Assembly: GCA_003577105.1 (NCBI GenBank)
Contig: QEUQ01000034.1
Location: 1 to 40,548 of the forward strand
Reading direction: 5' to 3'
Length of the DNA: 40,548 nt
From: Acidobacteriota bacterium
Lineage (GTDB): Bacteria; Actinomycetota; Acidimicrobiia; ATN3
The translations under genes were made by a program, and so were the position numbers. How positions within the stretch are numbered: position 1 is the stretch's first letter; every line of letters begins with the position of its first letter. Shown in pieces: positions 1-6,737 of this stretch. The notes below the pieces were generated by a model. It made no database searches. It was not told the DNA's origin and worked only from the letters and a program-made list of their open reading frames with translations.

Positions 1-634
1 GCAGTGGGCGACGATGCTGACCGAGCTGAGGAACCGCGGCATCGCCGACGTGCTAGTCGTCTGCTGCGATGGGCTAAAGGGCTTGCCCGATGCGATCAGG
101 GGAACCTGGCCAGAAGCGACGGTCCAGACCTGTGTCGTCCATCTCGTAAGAAACAGCCTCAGATACGCGTCGAAGAAGCACTGGCAACAAATCGTCCGTG
201 AGATGCGGAAGATCTACGAGGCTCCGACGGTCGACGCTGCCACAGCACAGCTCGATTCATTCGCCGAGAACTGGCGTGACATCTATCCAGCGATGATCGC
301 TTCGTGGGAGTCGGCCTGGGACGAGTTCGTCCCGTTCTTGGACTTCCCGTCCGAGCTTAGGAAGATCGTCTACACGACCAATGCCATCGAGAGCCTGAAC
401 GCCAGGTTCCGGCGGGCCGTCAGGCACCGGGGGCACTTCCCCAACGAGCAGGCGGCGATGAAGGTCCTCTATCTCGTCGCCACGCAGAAGAGGAAGAATC
501 GTGAGAACATGACGGGCAAGATCGCAGGGTGGAATACCATCTTGAACGCTCTGACGATTCACTACAGTGATCGGATTGCGAACAACATTTGATGATGAGC
601 ATCACGTCCGTTTACACAGACAATCTGACAGTCC
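1..634 (+). mobile_element. 3' part of an IS256-family insertion sequence
   Basis: The left edge of the window cuts into an IS256 (mutator-type) element. Its transposase ends at 592. About 40 bases of non-coding DNA follow, including a TTTACACA motif at about 610-617 that is typical of IS256-family terminal inverted repeats. The right boundary near 634 is an estimate, because the left end, the partner repeat and the target duplication lie outside the window. Confidence 0.6.
2..592 (+). CDS. IS256-family transposase, C-terminal part (5' truncated by window edge)
   Basis: This is the C-terminal half of a DDE (RNase H-fold) transposase that moves an IS256-like element. The reading frame is open at the left edge, so the true start lies outside the window. 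The visible part contains the CCDGLKGLP block with the second catalytic Asp, the CVVHLVRNSLRY block typical of the family, and TTNAIESLNA with the catalytic Glu, followed by the RRAVRHRGHFPNEQAA tail. About 196 residues are visible out of the usual 400 or so. The C-terminus looks complete and undamaged. Nothing in this half suggests inactivation, but the N-terminal half cannot be judged. Confidence 0.93.
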   Translation, partial: QWATMLTELRNRGIADVLVVCCDGLKGLPDAIRGTWPEATVQTCVVHLVRNSLRYASKKHWQQIVREMRKIYEAPTVDAATAQLDSFAENWRDIYPAMIASWESAWDEFVPFLDFPSELRKIVYTTNAIESLNARFRRAVRHRGHFPNEQAAMKVLYLVATQKRKNRENMTGKIAGWNTILNALTIHYSDRIANNI

Positions 635-670
635 CTGGTCTGGGGTAACCAGCTTCACTATTTCGACTAG

Positions 671-1252
671 TTGTCTGGCACCTGGCTGGGGCTGCGCCAT
701 GGCTGGTATGAGCTGGGTGCCGGGTGGAAGTTCGAGACGCTCATTGAGTCCGAACCAATGCCCGATTTCACAACTACCCCCACGGCGGTCCCCCTTGAGA
801 CGGCAGCTCTGGCCGACCCGAGTGGTGGCCAGAACGTCTTTGTGAGTAGTCGCGAGCCCGGTTGCTCGATTTGTTCGCCGTATTCCCTGAGCTACGGTCG
901 ATACCCGGGTGCCAATGGGAAGTGGGCGTTTTCGGAGGCGCCGCCAGCGTACGCGACATCTTTCGCACAGACTGACGGACGCGGCGCTTCTGTCACGACC
1001 TACGGTAACCACACCGAGGTCTTCGGCTATCGATTCACCCTTTGGGGCCGCTGCGAGTGGATTTATCATGCATTCTCGGACGGCGTGAACTGGCAAACGG
1101 AAGCTCGTGAAGCGCGTTGCCCGGCTCTGTACCCCGAGCCCCGGTATCAGTCCCCGACCGCTGCCGCTTCTTACCCGCCCTTCAACCAGTTGCACGCCTC
1201 CTATGCGCACTCCCCGCCTGCCATCGGCCATTTCTGGTACAACCCGGCATAG
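671..1252 (+). pseudogene. possible 5'-truncated remnant of a secreted or surface protein
   Basis: An open frame of up to 193 codons begins right after an in-frame TAG, about 40 bases past the IS end. It has no convincing ribosome site. The first TTG is at 671 and the first in-frame ATG at about 758. The translation looks protein-like: rich in Tyr, Trp, Pro and Ser with paired Cys (PGCSIC, GRCEW, EARC) and the segment GYRFTLWGRCEWIYHAF. That would suit an extracellular disulfide-bonded protein, but I recognise no family and see no signal peptide. I infer that it is the 3' remainder of a gene cut by the insertion sequence. A chance open frame on either strand is possible. Confidence 0.3.
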
Positions 1253-1688
1253 CAACGCGGTGAGGCTGGGTCGGCCGCAACCCGACCTCGATTTGGAGCC
1301 ACACTTGCCTGACACCGAACAAACTCGGGCCGAAATGAGTCGAAGTTGCTTGGATTGCTGATACCCACGGACTGTCGGAGCCGGAAGATCAGTATAGGTG
1401 GACCCGGGGAAGGCGAAGCCGAGCGAGACGCCTATCTGGACTCAGCTCACGAGGCCTCTGGGGTTCGGCCTCGCTGGCGGAGTGCATTGATCTGAACGGG
1501 GGCTTGACACCGCCGATACTCTCGCTGGTGGAGGAGTCGCGGTCTGAGAGGTGAGTGAGGACTTAGAATGAAGAAAGCATCACCTCCTATCGCGTCTTTC
1601 GCCCGCGAATCATTCCCAGTGCGGTATCTGGCGTAGGCCCCGGCAAATATCTCAATTCGCGCATCTGCGATCTGCATACTTGAAGCCG
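1253..1688. other. 436-base stretch without a supportable gene
   Basis: Only short open frames occur here, such as a 22-codon frame from ATG 1568 with a weak upstream purine tract. A TTGACA hexamer at 1504-1509 has no well-placed -10 partner. A CATACT hexamer at 1675-1680 lies 8 nt before ATG 1689 and could be the -10 box of the next gene with a leaderless transcript. I see no RNA gene or repeat. Confidence 0.4.
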
Positions 1689-2069
1689 ATGCCCAAGAAG
1701 CGCCACCTCCGAACCGGTGATCACATCGAGGACGGCGACACCGTCGTCATCCGTGGTGGCGAGCTGGATCCCGATGTACTGCGACTCGATGCCGAGCGCT
1801 ATCACGCCATCTACGGCGAGTACGGGATCTCGGTTTTCGCGGCTCGCGACGCCACCGTCGACGAACTCGCCCAGGAAGCACCGCTGGTGCGCTTCAAGGT
1901 ACTAAGCCTTGTGCGAGCCAGTGACCTCACCGGGGCCGGGTTCCGGCTCGACCCTACCGGCCGCAATCCGAGGCACTTCACCGTCACCTTTGACGATCTC
2001 GTCCGGGGCGTCGAAGCGCTCGGAGGATGTGAGCACCGCATCTGGTTCAACCCTTATCATGAGGACTGA
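1689..2069 (+). CDS. conserved-looking hypothetical protein, first gene of a pair
   Basis: This is a 126-residue soluble protein without a signal peptide or membrane segment. It starts MPKKRHLRTGDHIEDGD and contains VVIRGGELDPDVLRLDA, RYHAIYGEYGISVFAARDAT and, near the end, DPTGRNPRHFTVTFDDL. The composition and length resemble small hypothetical proteins I have seen in actinobacterial accessory regions, always with a short partner downstream. The function is unknown to me. ATG 1689 is preferred over TTG 1680 because a CATACT -10-like box ends 8 nt before it. The next gene begins 20 bases after the stop, so the two are probably one transcript. Since the surroundings are full of toxin-antitoxin genes, a stress-linked module is possible but unsupported by any motif. 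Confidence 0.75.
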   Translation: MPKKRHLRTGDHIEDGDTVVIRGGELDPDVLRLDAERYHAIYGEYGISVFAARDATVDELAQEAPLVRFKVLSLVRASDLTGAGFRLDPTGRNPRHFTVTFDDLVRGVEALGGCEHRIWFNPYHED

Positions 2070-2089
2070 ACAGATCGGAGGTGTACCCC

Positions 2090-2335
2090 GTGGATGATCT
2101 TGATCTCATCGCAGACCTGAACGCCCAGGACGACGACGGCCTCGGCTGGTCCACCCTTGCCGATGCTGCGGTACCTGAACGGATCCGACCGGGTGCGATG
2201 TTGCTCGCCGGGAACCGCCACGCGCAGGCCGTGGTGCGGGTCGTGGCCATCGACGAGGATGGACAGGTGCATTTTGCGATCCTGCCGGGATCGGTCGCCA
2301 AGAATCGCCACCTGCTCGATCGCTACGTGGCCTGA
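2090..2335 (+). CDS. small hypothetical protein, second gene of the pair
   Basis: This is an 81-residue acidic protein. Recognisable stretches are DLIADLNAQDDDGLGWSTL, PGAMLLAGNRHAQAVVRV and the C-terminal LPGSVAKNRHLLDRYVA. No membrane segment or known domain was recognised. GTG 2090 is chosen because GGAGGTG at 2077-2083 gives good ribosome-site spacing. An earlier in-frame GTG at 2081 would overlap that site. It lies 20 bases after the preceding gene and is probably co-transcribed with it. A stem-loop follows at 2350-2372. Function unknown; the pair should be considered together. Confidence 0.72.
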   Translation: MDDLDLIADLNAQDDDGLGWSTLADAAVPERIRPGAMLLAGNRHAQAVVRVVAIDEDGQVHFAILPGSVAKNRHLLDRYVA

Positions 2336-2349
2336 CGCGCGCCGTGCGG

Positions 2350-2372
2350 GCACCATCATCTCAAGATGGTGC
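2350..2372 (+). terminator. stem-loop after the 1689-2335 gene pair
   Basis: GCACCATC (2350-2357) and GATGGTGC (2365-2372) form a perfect 8-bp stem with a 7-base loop, 14 bases after the stop codon. No T-run follows, so it may act as an mRNA 3' stabiliser or a weak terminator. Confidence 0.4.
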
Positions 2373-2518
2373 GGTCCTGGTACCCGTGCCGGTAGGTGGT
2401 CGATCAGGTCCGCGACCAGCCAGCGCATTCGCCGTCAAGAGACGGATGCTCAGAGACCAGTTTGGTATTGGTCATCCACATGTGAGCGGCTTTAGCATCA
2501 GTTCATACTTTCCTGGGT

Positions 2519-2869
2519 ATGTATGACATGGCATCCAAAGTTGGAACCAAGGGCCAAATCGTGATCGAGAAGCAAATACGCGACCGACTGGGAATCGAAG
2601 AGGGATCGCTGGCAATCCAGACGATCATTGACGATCGCGTCGAGATTCGATTCTTTCCGCCGGAGCACAATGAGTCGCTTCGCGGCGTTCTTCGCCAGTA
2701 CGCAAAGGCCGCACTGACGGACGAGGAACTCGCGGAAGCTGTCGACAGTTCCTGGGCTGAGGCATCCGCCGAGAAGATGGCGAGGCTTGACGAGGCCGAA
2801 CAAGACAAGAAGAGACCAAAGAGCCGAAAACGCGCTCAGAGTCCGGGGGGGCGGCGAGCAAAGGGTTGA
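2519..2869 (+). CDS. AbrB/MazE-type (SpoVT fold) antitoxin
   Basis: This is a 116-residue protein whose first 50 residues are a swapped-hairpin AbrB DNA-binding domain: KVGTKGQIVIEKQIRDRLGIEEGS, then the VEIRFFPPEH strand. The middle contains the helical toxin-binding tail (LRGVLRQYAKAALTDEELAEAV). Antitoxins of this kind neutralise a PIN ribonuclease and repress their own operon. The last 25 residues are Lys/Arg-rich and cross a run of seven G at 2846-2852. This suggests the original end has been altered by the deletion or frameshift that damaged the toxin just downstream. A CATACT box at 2504-2509 could be the -10 element of a near-leaderless transcript. MASKVGTKGQ from ATG 2528 is an alternative start. 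Confidence 0.8.
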   Translation: MYDMASKVGTKGQIVIEKQIRDRLGIEEGSLAIQTIIDDRVEIRFFPPEHNESLRGVLRQYAKAALTDEELAEAVDSSWAEASAEKMARLDEAEQDKKRPKSRKRAQSPGGRRAKG

Positions 2870-2876
2870 AGTCCGT

Positions 2877-3123
2877 CGATGGGCTGCTAGAGCGGTAGGG
2901 GTGCTGACCGCCATCTTGAACCGGCGCAACTTGGTCACCATCGATCTCGACAAGTCGATCGCAATTGACGCAATACAGTTTTGTGCGCCGTCGGGTCGAG
3001 TCTCTTTTGCCGATGCAATGATCTGGGCAACTGCGAGGTCATTCGGCATCCCGATTATCTACACGGTTTGACGAAAAGTTTCCCAATCGCTGGGTGGAGG
3101 TCCTGGGCGAGTTCGCCGACTGA
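2877..3123 (+). pseudogene. eroded PIN-domain (VapC-like) toxin, C-terminal remnant
   Basis: Two frames together encode the C-terminal part of a PIN ribonuclease. One frame, up to 3066, gives VSFADAMIWATARSFGIPIIYT, carrying the conserved third acidic position (FADA). A shift of reading frame at about 3066 then gives FDEKFPNRWVEVLGEFAD, ending at TGA 3121-3123. The N-terminal half with the first catalytic Asp is absent, because only about 30 bases separate the antitoxin stop from the recognisable remnant. It is therefore a toxin inactivated by an internal deletion plus a frameshift, leaving its AbrB-type antitoxin behind. A sequencing error could explain the frameshift but not the missing N-terminus. 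Confidence 0.7.
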
Positions 3124-3249
3124 CTCCCACCGACTATTTGACAAGGGCATCGGGGCATTGCCCTCGTCTTCCGGTGGCTTCACCCTCTAACTTGGATGAG
3201 CTTCCAAGATCCCCGGCACGGTTCAACATCGGGCGATCGGCGGTGACTG

Positions 3250-3426
3250 TTACTGATCGAATTCCTTGCGGATATCAGACCATGAGGTTGTCTGCGCGCT
3301 CGCAAGGTCCCCCTCGGCTTCGAGTCGATCCTCGATAAACGCGGGCGCCTGAGCAAGTACCCAATCTTCGCGCGCATCCTCGTCGATTGGTATCACGAAG
3401 ACTGTCGGCTCGCCCCGCTCATTCAT
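3250..3426 (-). CDS. 58-residue protein coupled to the MNT nucleotidyltransferase
   Basis: This small acidic protein begins at ATG 3426. That start overlaps the stop of the upstream nucleotidyltransferase gene by four bases (ATGA), so translation is probably coupled. The sequence has a strand-like opening (TVFVIPIDED), a central WVLAQAPAFIEDRLEAEGD helix and a C-terminal SWSDIRKEFDQ. The tail resembles the short C-terminal segments of Phd/RelB-type antitoxins, but no full domain is recognisable. It is not the HEPN/DUF86 partner usually found beside such nucleotidyltransferases. It may be the second member of an unusual two-gene defence or stress module. Function unknown. Confidence 0.6.
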   Translation of the reverse strand: MNERGEPTVFVIPIDEDAREDWVLAQAPAFIEDRLEAEGDLASAQTTSWSDIRKEFDQ

Positions 3427-3734
3427 GCCGCTCGACAAAGGGGTATGGCTGAATCGCGAACTTCGTCGCGGAAGTATCGGCTGAGATCCTCGCAGGTGCG
3501 TACATCAATCTCGCGCCCACCAAATAGTGGACTCAGCCGAAGTTCGAGCTCGGCAATCCGTAGGAGCCCTGGAATCCGAGATGGATCGAATTCGACTAGC
3601 AGGTCGATATCGCTCTCTGGACCGAGGTCGCCTCGTATCGCCGAGCCAAACACCGAGATGGATTGGATCCCGTAATCGGCACAGATTTGACCGAGCGCTT
3701 CAAGATCGACTTGAAGCTCGTCTGGAAAGCCCAT
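3423..3734 (-). CDS. MNT-type (minimal) nucleotidyltransferase
   Basis: This 103-residue protein has the minimal nucleotidyltransferase fold of the MloA/MNT group. It carries the active-site signature SVFGSAIRGDLGPESDIDLL: Gly30-Ser31 of the GS motif, and Asp42 and Asp44 of the metal-binding DxD. Family members act with HEPN ribonucleases, in characterised cases as antitoxins that AMPylate the toxin. ATG 3734 is chosen because a GAGG site sits 8 nt upstream; a longer frame to 3908 has no support. The gene overlaps the downstream 58-residue ORF by four bases. No HEPN gene of its own is adjacent, so it may have lost its partner or have a different one. Confidence 0.85.
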   Translation of the reverse strand: MGFPDELQVDLEALGQICADYGIQSISVFGSAIRGDLGPESDIDLLVEFDPSRIPGLLRIAELELRLSPLFGGREIDVRTCEDLSRYFRDEVRDSAIPLCRAA

Positions 3735-3876
3735 GCTCCTGACCTCATTTGCGTGAACTACAGGGCGTGGCGTCCTCGGCCCCTGTCTCGGGATTGGGTG
3801 GTTCGCTGCGCCAAGTGACGATACCCGAAACCACATACGGGCCCGTTGATGTGGCAGTGCCAGTTCGCGCGAGCGA

Positions 3877-3914
3877 TTGACATCTGATGCACGTGATGGT
3901 AGCATCACACATCA
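3877..3914 (+). promoter_or_regulatory. promoter with embedded operator for the first vapBC operon
   Basis: TTGACA (3877-3882) and TAGCAT (3900-3905) are spaced by 17 bases, a near-ideal sigma-70-type promoter. ATG 3914 lies 8 bases past the -10 box, so the transcript is probably leaderless. The spacer holds TGATGCACGTGATG (3885-3898), which recurs with one change in the same place before the second vapBC operon. It is therefore a likely antitoxin operator. Confidence 0.65.
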
Positions 3915-4153
3915 TGTCTAGGACCACGCTCAACATAGATGACGCGGTACTCGACGAGCTCAAGAACCTGAGTAAGGCCGAGGAACGATCGCTCGGTCAG
4001 CTCGCCTCCGAATTGCTGGCCCAGGCAATTTCGGCGCGTCGTAGCGCTTCAGCCAGTAGAACTTCCGACTTTGTATGGAGGGTTAAGTCAATGGGCGCCC
4101 GCGTTGACTTAGAGGACAAGGACGCACTCGCAAGATTGCTCGACGAGTCGTGA
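3914..4153 (+). CDS. vapB: VapB-type ribbon-helix-helix antitoxin
   Basis: This 79-residue antitoxin has an N-terminal ribbon-helix-helix motif: SRTTLNIDDAVLDELKNLSK forms the strand and first helix, and RSLGQLASELLAQAI the second. A toxin-wrapping tail follows (FVWRVKSMGARVDLEDKDALARLLDES). It would bind and neutralise the downstream PIN ribonuclease and repress the operon as a complex. ATG 3914 is preferred over an earlier ATG at 3887, because the earlier one lies upstream of the -10 box, inside the promoter spacer. Its last codons overlap the toxin start (GTGA), the usual arrangement for coupled TA pairs. Confidence 0.88.
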   Translation: MSRTTLNIDDAVLDELKNLSKAEERSLGQLASELLAQAISARRSASASRTSDFVWRVKSMGARVDLEDKDALARLLDES

Positions 4154-4590
4154 GTACTACGGTCGATGCGAATGTGCTCATTTATGCATCGGATGCGGGC
4201 AGTCCCCACCATGACGATTCGCGTCGGCTCCTAGATGCGTTGGCTGCCGGTCCTGAGCTCATTCGCCTTTTTTGGCCTGTTGTCATGGCCTATCTCCGAA
4301 TAACAACGCACGCATCCGTCTTCTCGACGCCGCTGACACCCAGTGAGGCCGAAGCAAACGTCGGCGCGTTGACGGAACTGCCCCATGTGAAAGTCATCGG
4401 CGAGGGCGACGGTTTCTGGAATGTGTACAAAGACGCCAGATCAGGAATTGTGGTGCGCGGGAATCTCGTAACCGATGCGCACATCGTTGCGCTCATGCGC
4501 CAGCACGGAGTGAAGGAGATCTGGACCAAGGACCGGGACTTCGCGAAATTTCCGGGCATCAAGGTGAGAGACCCAGCTACGTTCCGCTGA
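4150..4590 (+). CDS. vapC: VapC-type PIN-domain ribonuclease toxin
   Basis: This 146-residue PIN-domain endoribonuclease would cleave RNA (tRNA or rRNA in characterised VapCs) when not held by its antitoxin. It shows the PIN acidic residues Asp6 (TTVDANVLIYA), Asp109 (LVTDAHIVAL) and Asp128/Asp130 (TKDRDFAKF). The segment AYLRITTHASVF matches the subfamily that lacks the usual Glu at this position. The start is GTG 4150, overlapping the vapB stop by four bases, so synthesis is coupled to the antitoxin. Length is normal and no damage is visible, so the system is probably functional. Confidence 0.9.
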   Translation: MSTTVDANVLIYASDAGSPHHDDSRRLLDALAAGPELIRLFWPVVMAYLRITTHASVFSTPLTPSEAEANVGALTELPHVKVIGEGDGFWNVYKDARSGIVVRGNLVTDAHIVALMRQHGVKEIWTKDRDFAKFPGIKVRDPATFR

Positions 4591-4764
4591 CATCATTTTG
4601 GCGTACCGCGCTTCTGGCGGCACACGCAACGAACAGCCTCGCACGGTGCCGAGTGAGCTGTCGTCTCATTTGACATGAGTGTGCCGCATTTCTCACTCGA
4701 CCCGCGCAAGACGGGGATACACAGGGGGCGGCGCTGATGGATTTCAAGGTGGCAAAGGTACATG

Positions 4765-4795
4765 TGATGCGCGTGATGCGATATACTAAACATCA
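4765..4795 (+). promoter_or_regulatory. promoter with embedded operator for the second vapBC operon
   Basis: A TATACT -10 box (4782-4787) lies 7 bases before ATG 4795, indicating a leaderless mRNA. The -35 region is weak. Directly upstream, TGATGCGCGTGATG (4765-4778) matches the motif in the first vapBC promoter at 13 of 14 positions and at nearly the same distance from the start codon. Confidence 0.6.
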
Positions 4796-5049
4796 TGCGC
4801 ACCACTATCGCAATCGATGACAACTTGTTGAGGCGAGCCAAGGAGCGAGCCCGCAGGCGCGGCATTACGCTTGGGCGCTTGGTCGAGGAAGCCTTGAGAC
4901 GCGAAATTGCAGCTGAGGCCGAGCGGGGGGAGCGCCCTGAGTTGCCGGTGTTCCACGGCACCGGTGTGCGTCCCGGTGTCGATCTTTCTTCTAACCGGGC
5001 GATTGAAGAGCTGCTTGATGACGGGGTGCCACCCGAGAAGCTTCGTTGA
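4795..5049 (+). CDS. vapB: VapB-type ribbon-helix-helix antitoxin
   Basis: This 84-residue antitoxin has the N-terminal signature MRTTIAIDDNLLRRAKERAR, in which a strand and helix of the ribbon-helix-helix fold bind the operator. The second helix is ITLGRLVEEALRREI, followed by an extended C-terminal toxin-binding tail (LPVFHGTGVRPGVDLSSN to PPEKLR). It shares the IDD start of the helix with the upstream VapB at 3914 but is otherwise quite different. The two systems are therefore diverged paralogues or independent arrivals under a common operator type. The stop overlaps the toxin start by four bases. Confidence 0.9.
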   Translation: MRTTIAIDDNLLRRAKERARRRGITLGRLVEEALRREIAAEAERGERPELPVFHGTGVRPGVDLSSNRAIEELLDDGVPPEKLR

Positions 5050-5480
5050 TTCTCTTAGACGTTAATGTGCTTGTCGCCGCCCAGCGTGACGACCACCCCC
5101 ATCATCTGAGAGTCCGTCAATGGCTCGACACTTTTCTGGCGGGCAACGAATCCTTCGGTATCCCCGGCGTTGTGGCCGCCGGATTCATTCGCGTTACCAC
5201 CCACCGCCGCATCTTCAAGGTGCCGACTCCGGTAACCGAGGCCTTCAATTTCTTGCGAGCTCTTCGAGCCCAACCCCTCCATGTCTCAATTAGCCCAGGC
5301 GATCGTCACCTGGAGATCTTCGAAGAGATTTGCCAAGAAGCAGATGTGTCGGGTGACTTGACGCTCGACGCGTACATTGCTGCTATTGCGGTCGAAAGTG
5401 GTTGCTCCTTGGTTTCGCTTGACCGTGACTTCGCCAGATTTGATCGCCTGGATTGGAGACTACCGCTGGTGGCGAAATAA
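5046..5480 (+). CDS. vapC: VapC-type PIN-domain ribonuclease toxin
   Basis: This 144-residue PIN-domain toxin has catalytic acids Asp5 (ILLDVNVLVAA), Asp108 (DLTLDAYIAA) and Asp126/Asp128 (SLDRDFARF). The segment AAGFIRVTTHRRIF marks the same subfamily as the first VapC, here with Gly in place of the middle Glu. The start is TTG 5046, overlapping the antitoxin stop (TTGA); a weak start codon on the toxin helps keep antitoxin in excess. The frame is intact to TAA 5480. The gene ends about 65 bases before the convergent arsC. Confidence 0.9.
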   Translation: MILLDVNVLVAAQRDDHPHHLRVRQWLDTFLAGNESFGIPGVVAAGFIRVTTHRRIFKVPTPVTEAFNFLRALRAQPLHVSISPGDRHLEIFEEICQEADVSGDLTLDAYIAAIAVESGCSLVSLDRDFARFDRLDWRLPLVAK

Positions 5481-5545
5481 CCGGCCCGTCTCGTCATCAA
5501 GGTGAATGCCGGTCTTGGAGATCAGAGCGGCTACTCCCCGCATGG

Positions 5546-5962
5546 TTAAAGCGGTAGGTCGAGCGACTCGAGCAGCTCATCTACTCGCCGGGCAATTTCA
5601 TCTCGAATCGGCCGCACATCTGCAACGCCCTTGCCGGCCGGGTCGTCGAGCTTCCAGACCTCGTAGCGTTTGCCGGGGTAGAAGGGACACTCATCACCAC
5701 ACCCCATGGTGATGACCACATCCGATGCCCTCACTGCGGCGTCTTCCAGCTTCTTGGGCTTCGCACCCGATGCGTGCAAGTCAATCCCGATCTCGGCCAT
5801 CGCCTCGACGACAGCGGGATTAATCTCATCAGCTGGTGCTGTGCCCGCAGATCGCACAACAACGCGGCCATCGCCCTTCTCGGCAAGGAGTGCAGCTGCC
5901 ATCTGCGACCGCCCTGCATTGTGGACGCACACGAAGAGCACTTCAGGTATGTCTTCAGGCAC
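5546..5962 (-). CDS. arsC: arsenate reductase, thioredoxin-coupled low-molecular-weight phosphatase type
   Basis: This 138-residue ArsC reduces arsenate to arsenite through a Cys relay. The phosphatase-like loop CVHNAGRS provides Cys12 and Arg18. Cys88 and Cys92 (TMGCGDECPFYPG) match the second and third Cys of the thioredoxin-coupled family, and KLDDPAG provides the usual Asp-Pro. GTG 5962 is chosen because GGAG lies 7 nt upstream and the start overlaps the aquaporin stop by 8 bases; the longer frame to 6016 would run through the aquaporin end. The partner upstream is a MIP channel rather than ArsB or Acr3, so the arsenite produced is probably released through that channel. Confidence 0.92.
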   Translation of the reverse strand: MPEDIPEVLFVCVHNAGRSQMAAALLAEKGDGRVVVRSAGTAPADEINPAVVEAMAEIGIDLHASGAKPKKLEDAAVRASDVVITMGCGDECPFYPGKRYEVWKLDDPAGKGVADVRPIRDEIARRVDELLESLDLPL

Positions 5963-6713
5963 TGGCCGACTCCGATCTCGGATGTGGGTAGAAGAACTTG
6001 ACGAGTGCGAACGCAATTACGGTGCCGATCACCTGCATTGCGACAAATCCGGGCACAGATGCCGGGGCGATCCCGGAAAATGAGCCGGTCAAGGTCCGGG
6101 CCATAGTCACCGCCGGATTCGCAAAGCTAGTCGAGGCCGTGAACCAGTAGGCGCCACCGATCCACCCGCCGACGGCAAATGGAAGAACGCCAGTCCTATT
6201 GGTGCGCACACAACTCTGGATCAGAAGCAACAAGCCGACAGTGGCAATCACCTCTGCGATCCAGAGTCCGGATGACGAACGGGTCTTGGTGGAGACCTCA
6301 ATTGCGGGGAGTTCGAACATGACGTTGGCAATGACTGTCCCCGCGCATCCCCCTGCAATTTGCACTGCAATATAAAGAGCGGCATCACGCGTCGAAATAG
6401 TGCCGAGCATGCGATCGAGCAGAGTAACTGCAGGGTTGAAGTGCGCTCCGGAGACCTCCCCAAACATGAGGATGAGCCCGGCCAGCGCGACTGCAGTTGC
6501 TGCAGCGTTCTCGAAAAGTTGGAGTCCGGTGTCGGCAGTCGAGAGGCGGCTTGCCATGATTCCCGAGCCGACGGCTGCTATCAAGAGGAATGCAGTTCCG
6601 AGGGCTTCGGCAGCGAGGCGGCGGGCCAGGTCGAGGCGCATGCCACCGGTTCCGGTTTCGATCTCGTGCGCGAGATCGTGTTCTGCGGCGGTGAGCTCAC
6701 CTTCCACGGTCAA
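5955..6713 (-). CDS. MIP-family aquaporin/aquaglyceroporin, probable arsenite exit channel
   Basis: This 252-residue membrane channel has six membrane spans and both NPA half-helices: HFNPAVTLLDR in the first half and SFANPAVTMARTL in the second. It overlaps arsC by 8 bases and is clearly co-transcribed with it. In Sinorhizobium meliloti an aquaglyceroporin (AqpS) replaces the arsenite pump in the ars operon and lets arsenite made by ArsC flow out; the gene order here suggests the same role. TTG 6713 has an AGGA tract upstream, while ATG 6641 (MRLDLARRLAAEAL) is the alternative and would leave a shorter N-terminus. No ArsR gene is adjacent. The 33-bp repeat at 6738-6770 lies just upstream and may carry its control site. 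Confidence 0.88.
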   Translation of the reverse strand: MTVEGELTAAEHDLAHEIETGTGGMRLDLARRLAAEALGTAFLLIAAVGSGIMASRLSTADTGLQLFENAAATAVALAGLILMFGEVSGAHFNPAVTLLDRMLGTISTRDAALYIAVQIAGGCAGTVIANVMFELPAIEVSTKTRSSSGLWIAEVIATVGLLLLIQSCVRTNRTGVLPFAVGGWIGGAYWFTASTSFANPAVTMARTLTGSFSGIAPASVPGFVAMQVIGTVIAFALVKFFYPHPRSESASA

Positions 6714-6737
6714 GTCCTATCTGGGTTCGGCGAGCGA

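Noticed and set aside
602-1315. Long minus-strand open frame (237 codons) opposite the 671-1252 frame
   Set aside because: Arg/Gly/Ser-rich low-information translation with no motif; it looks like the antisense shadow of the plus-strand frame.
1504-1520. TTGACA with GATACT as a promoter
   Set aside because: The two hexamers are only 5 bases apart, so they cannot act as a -35/-10 pair.
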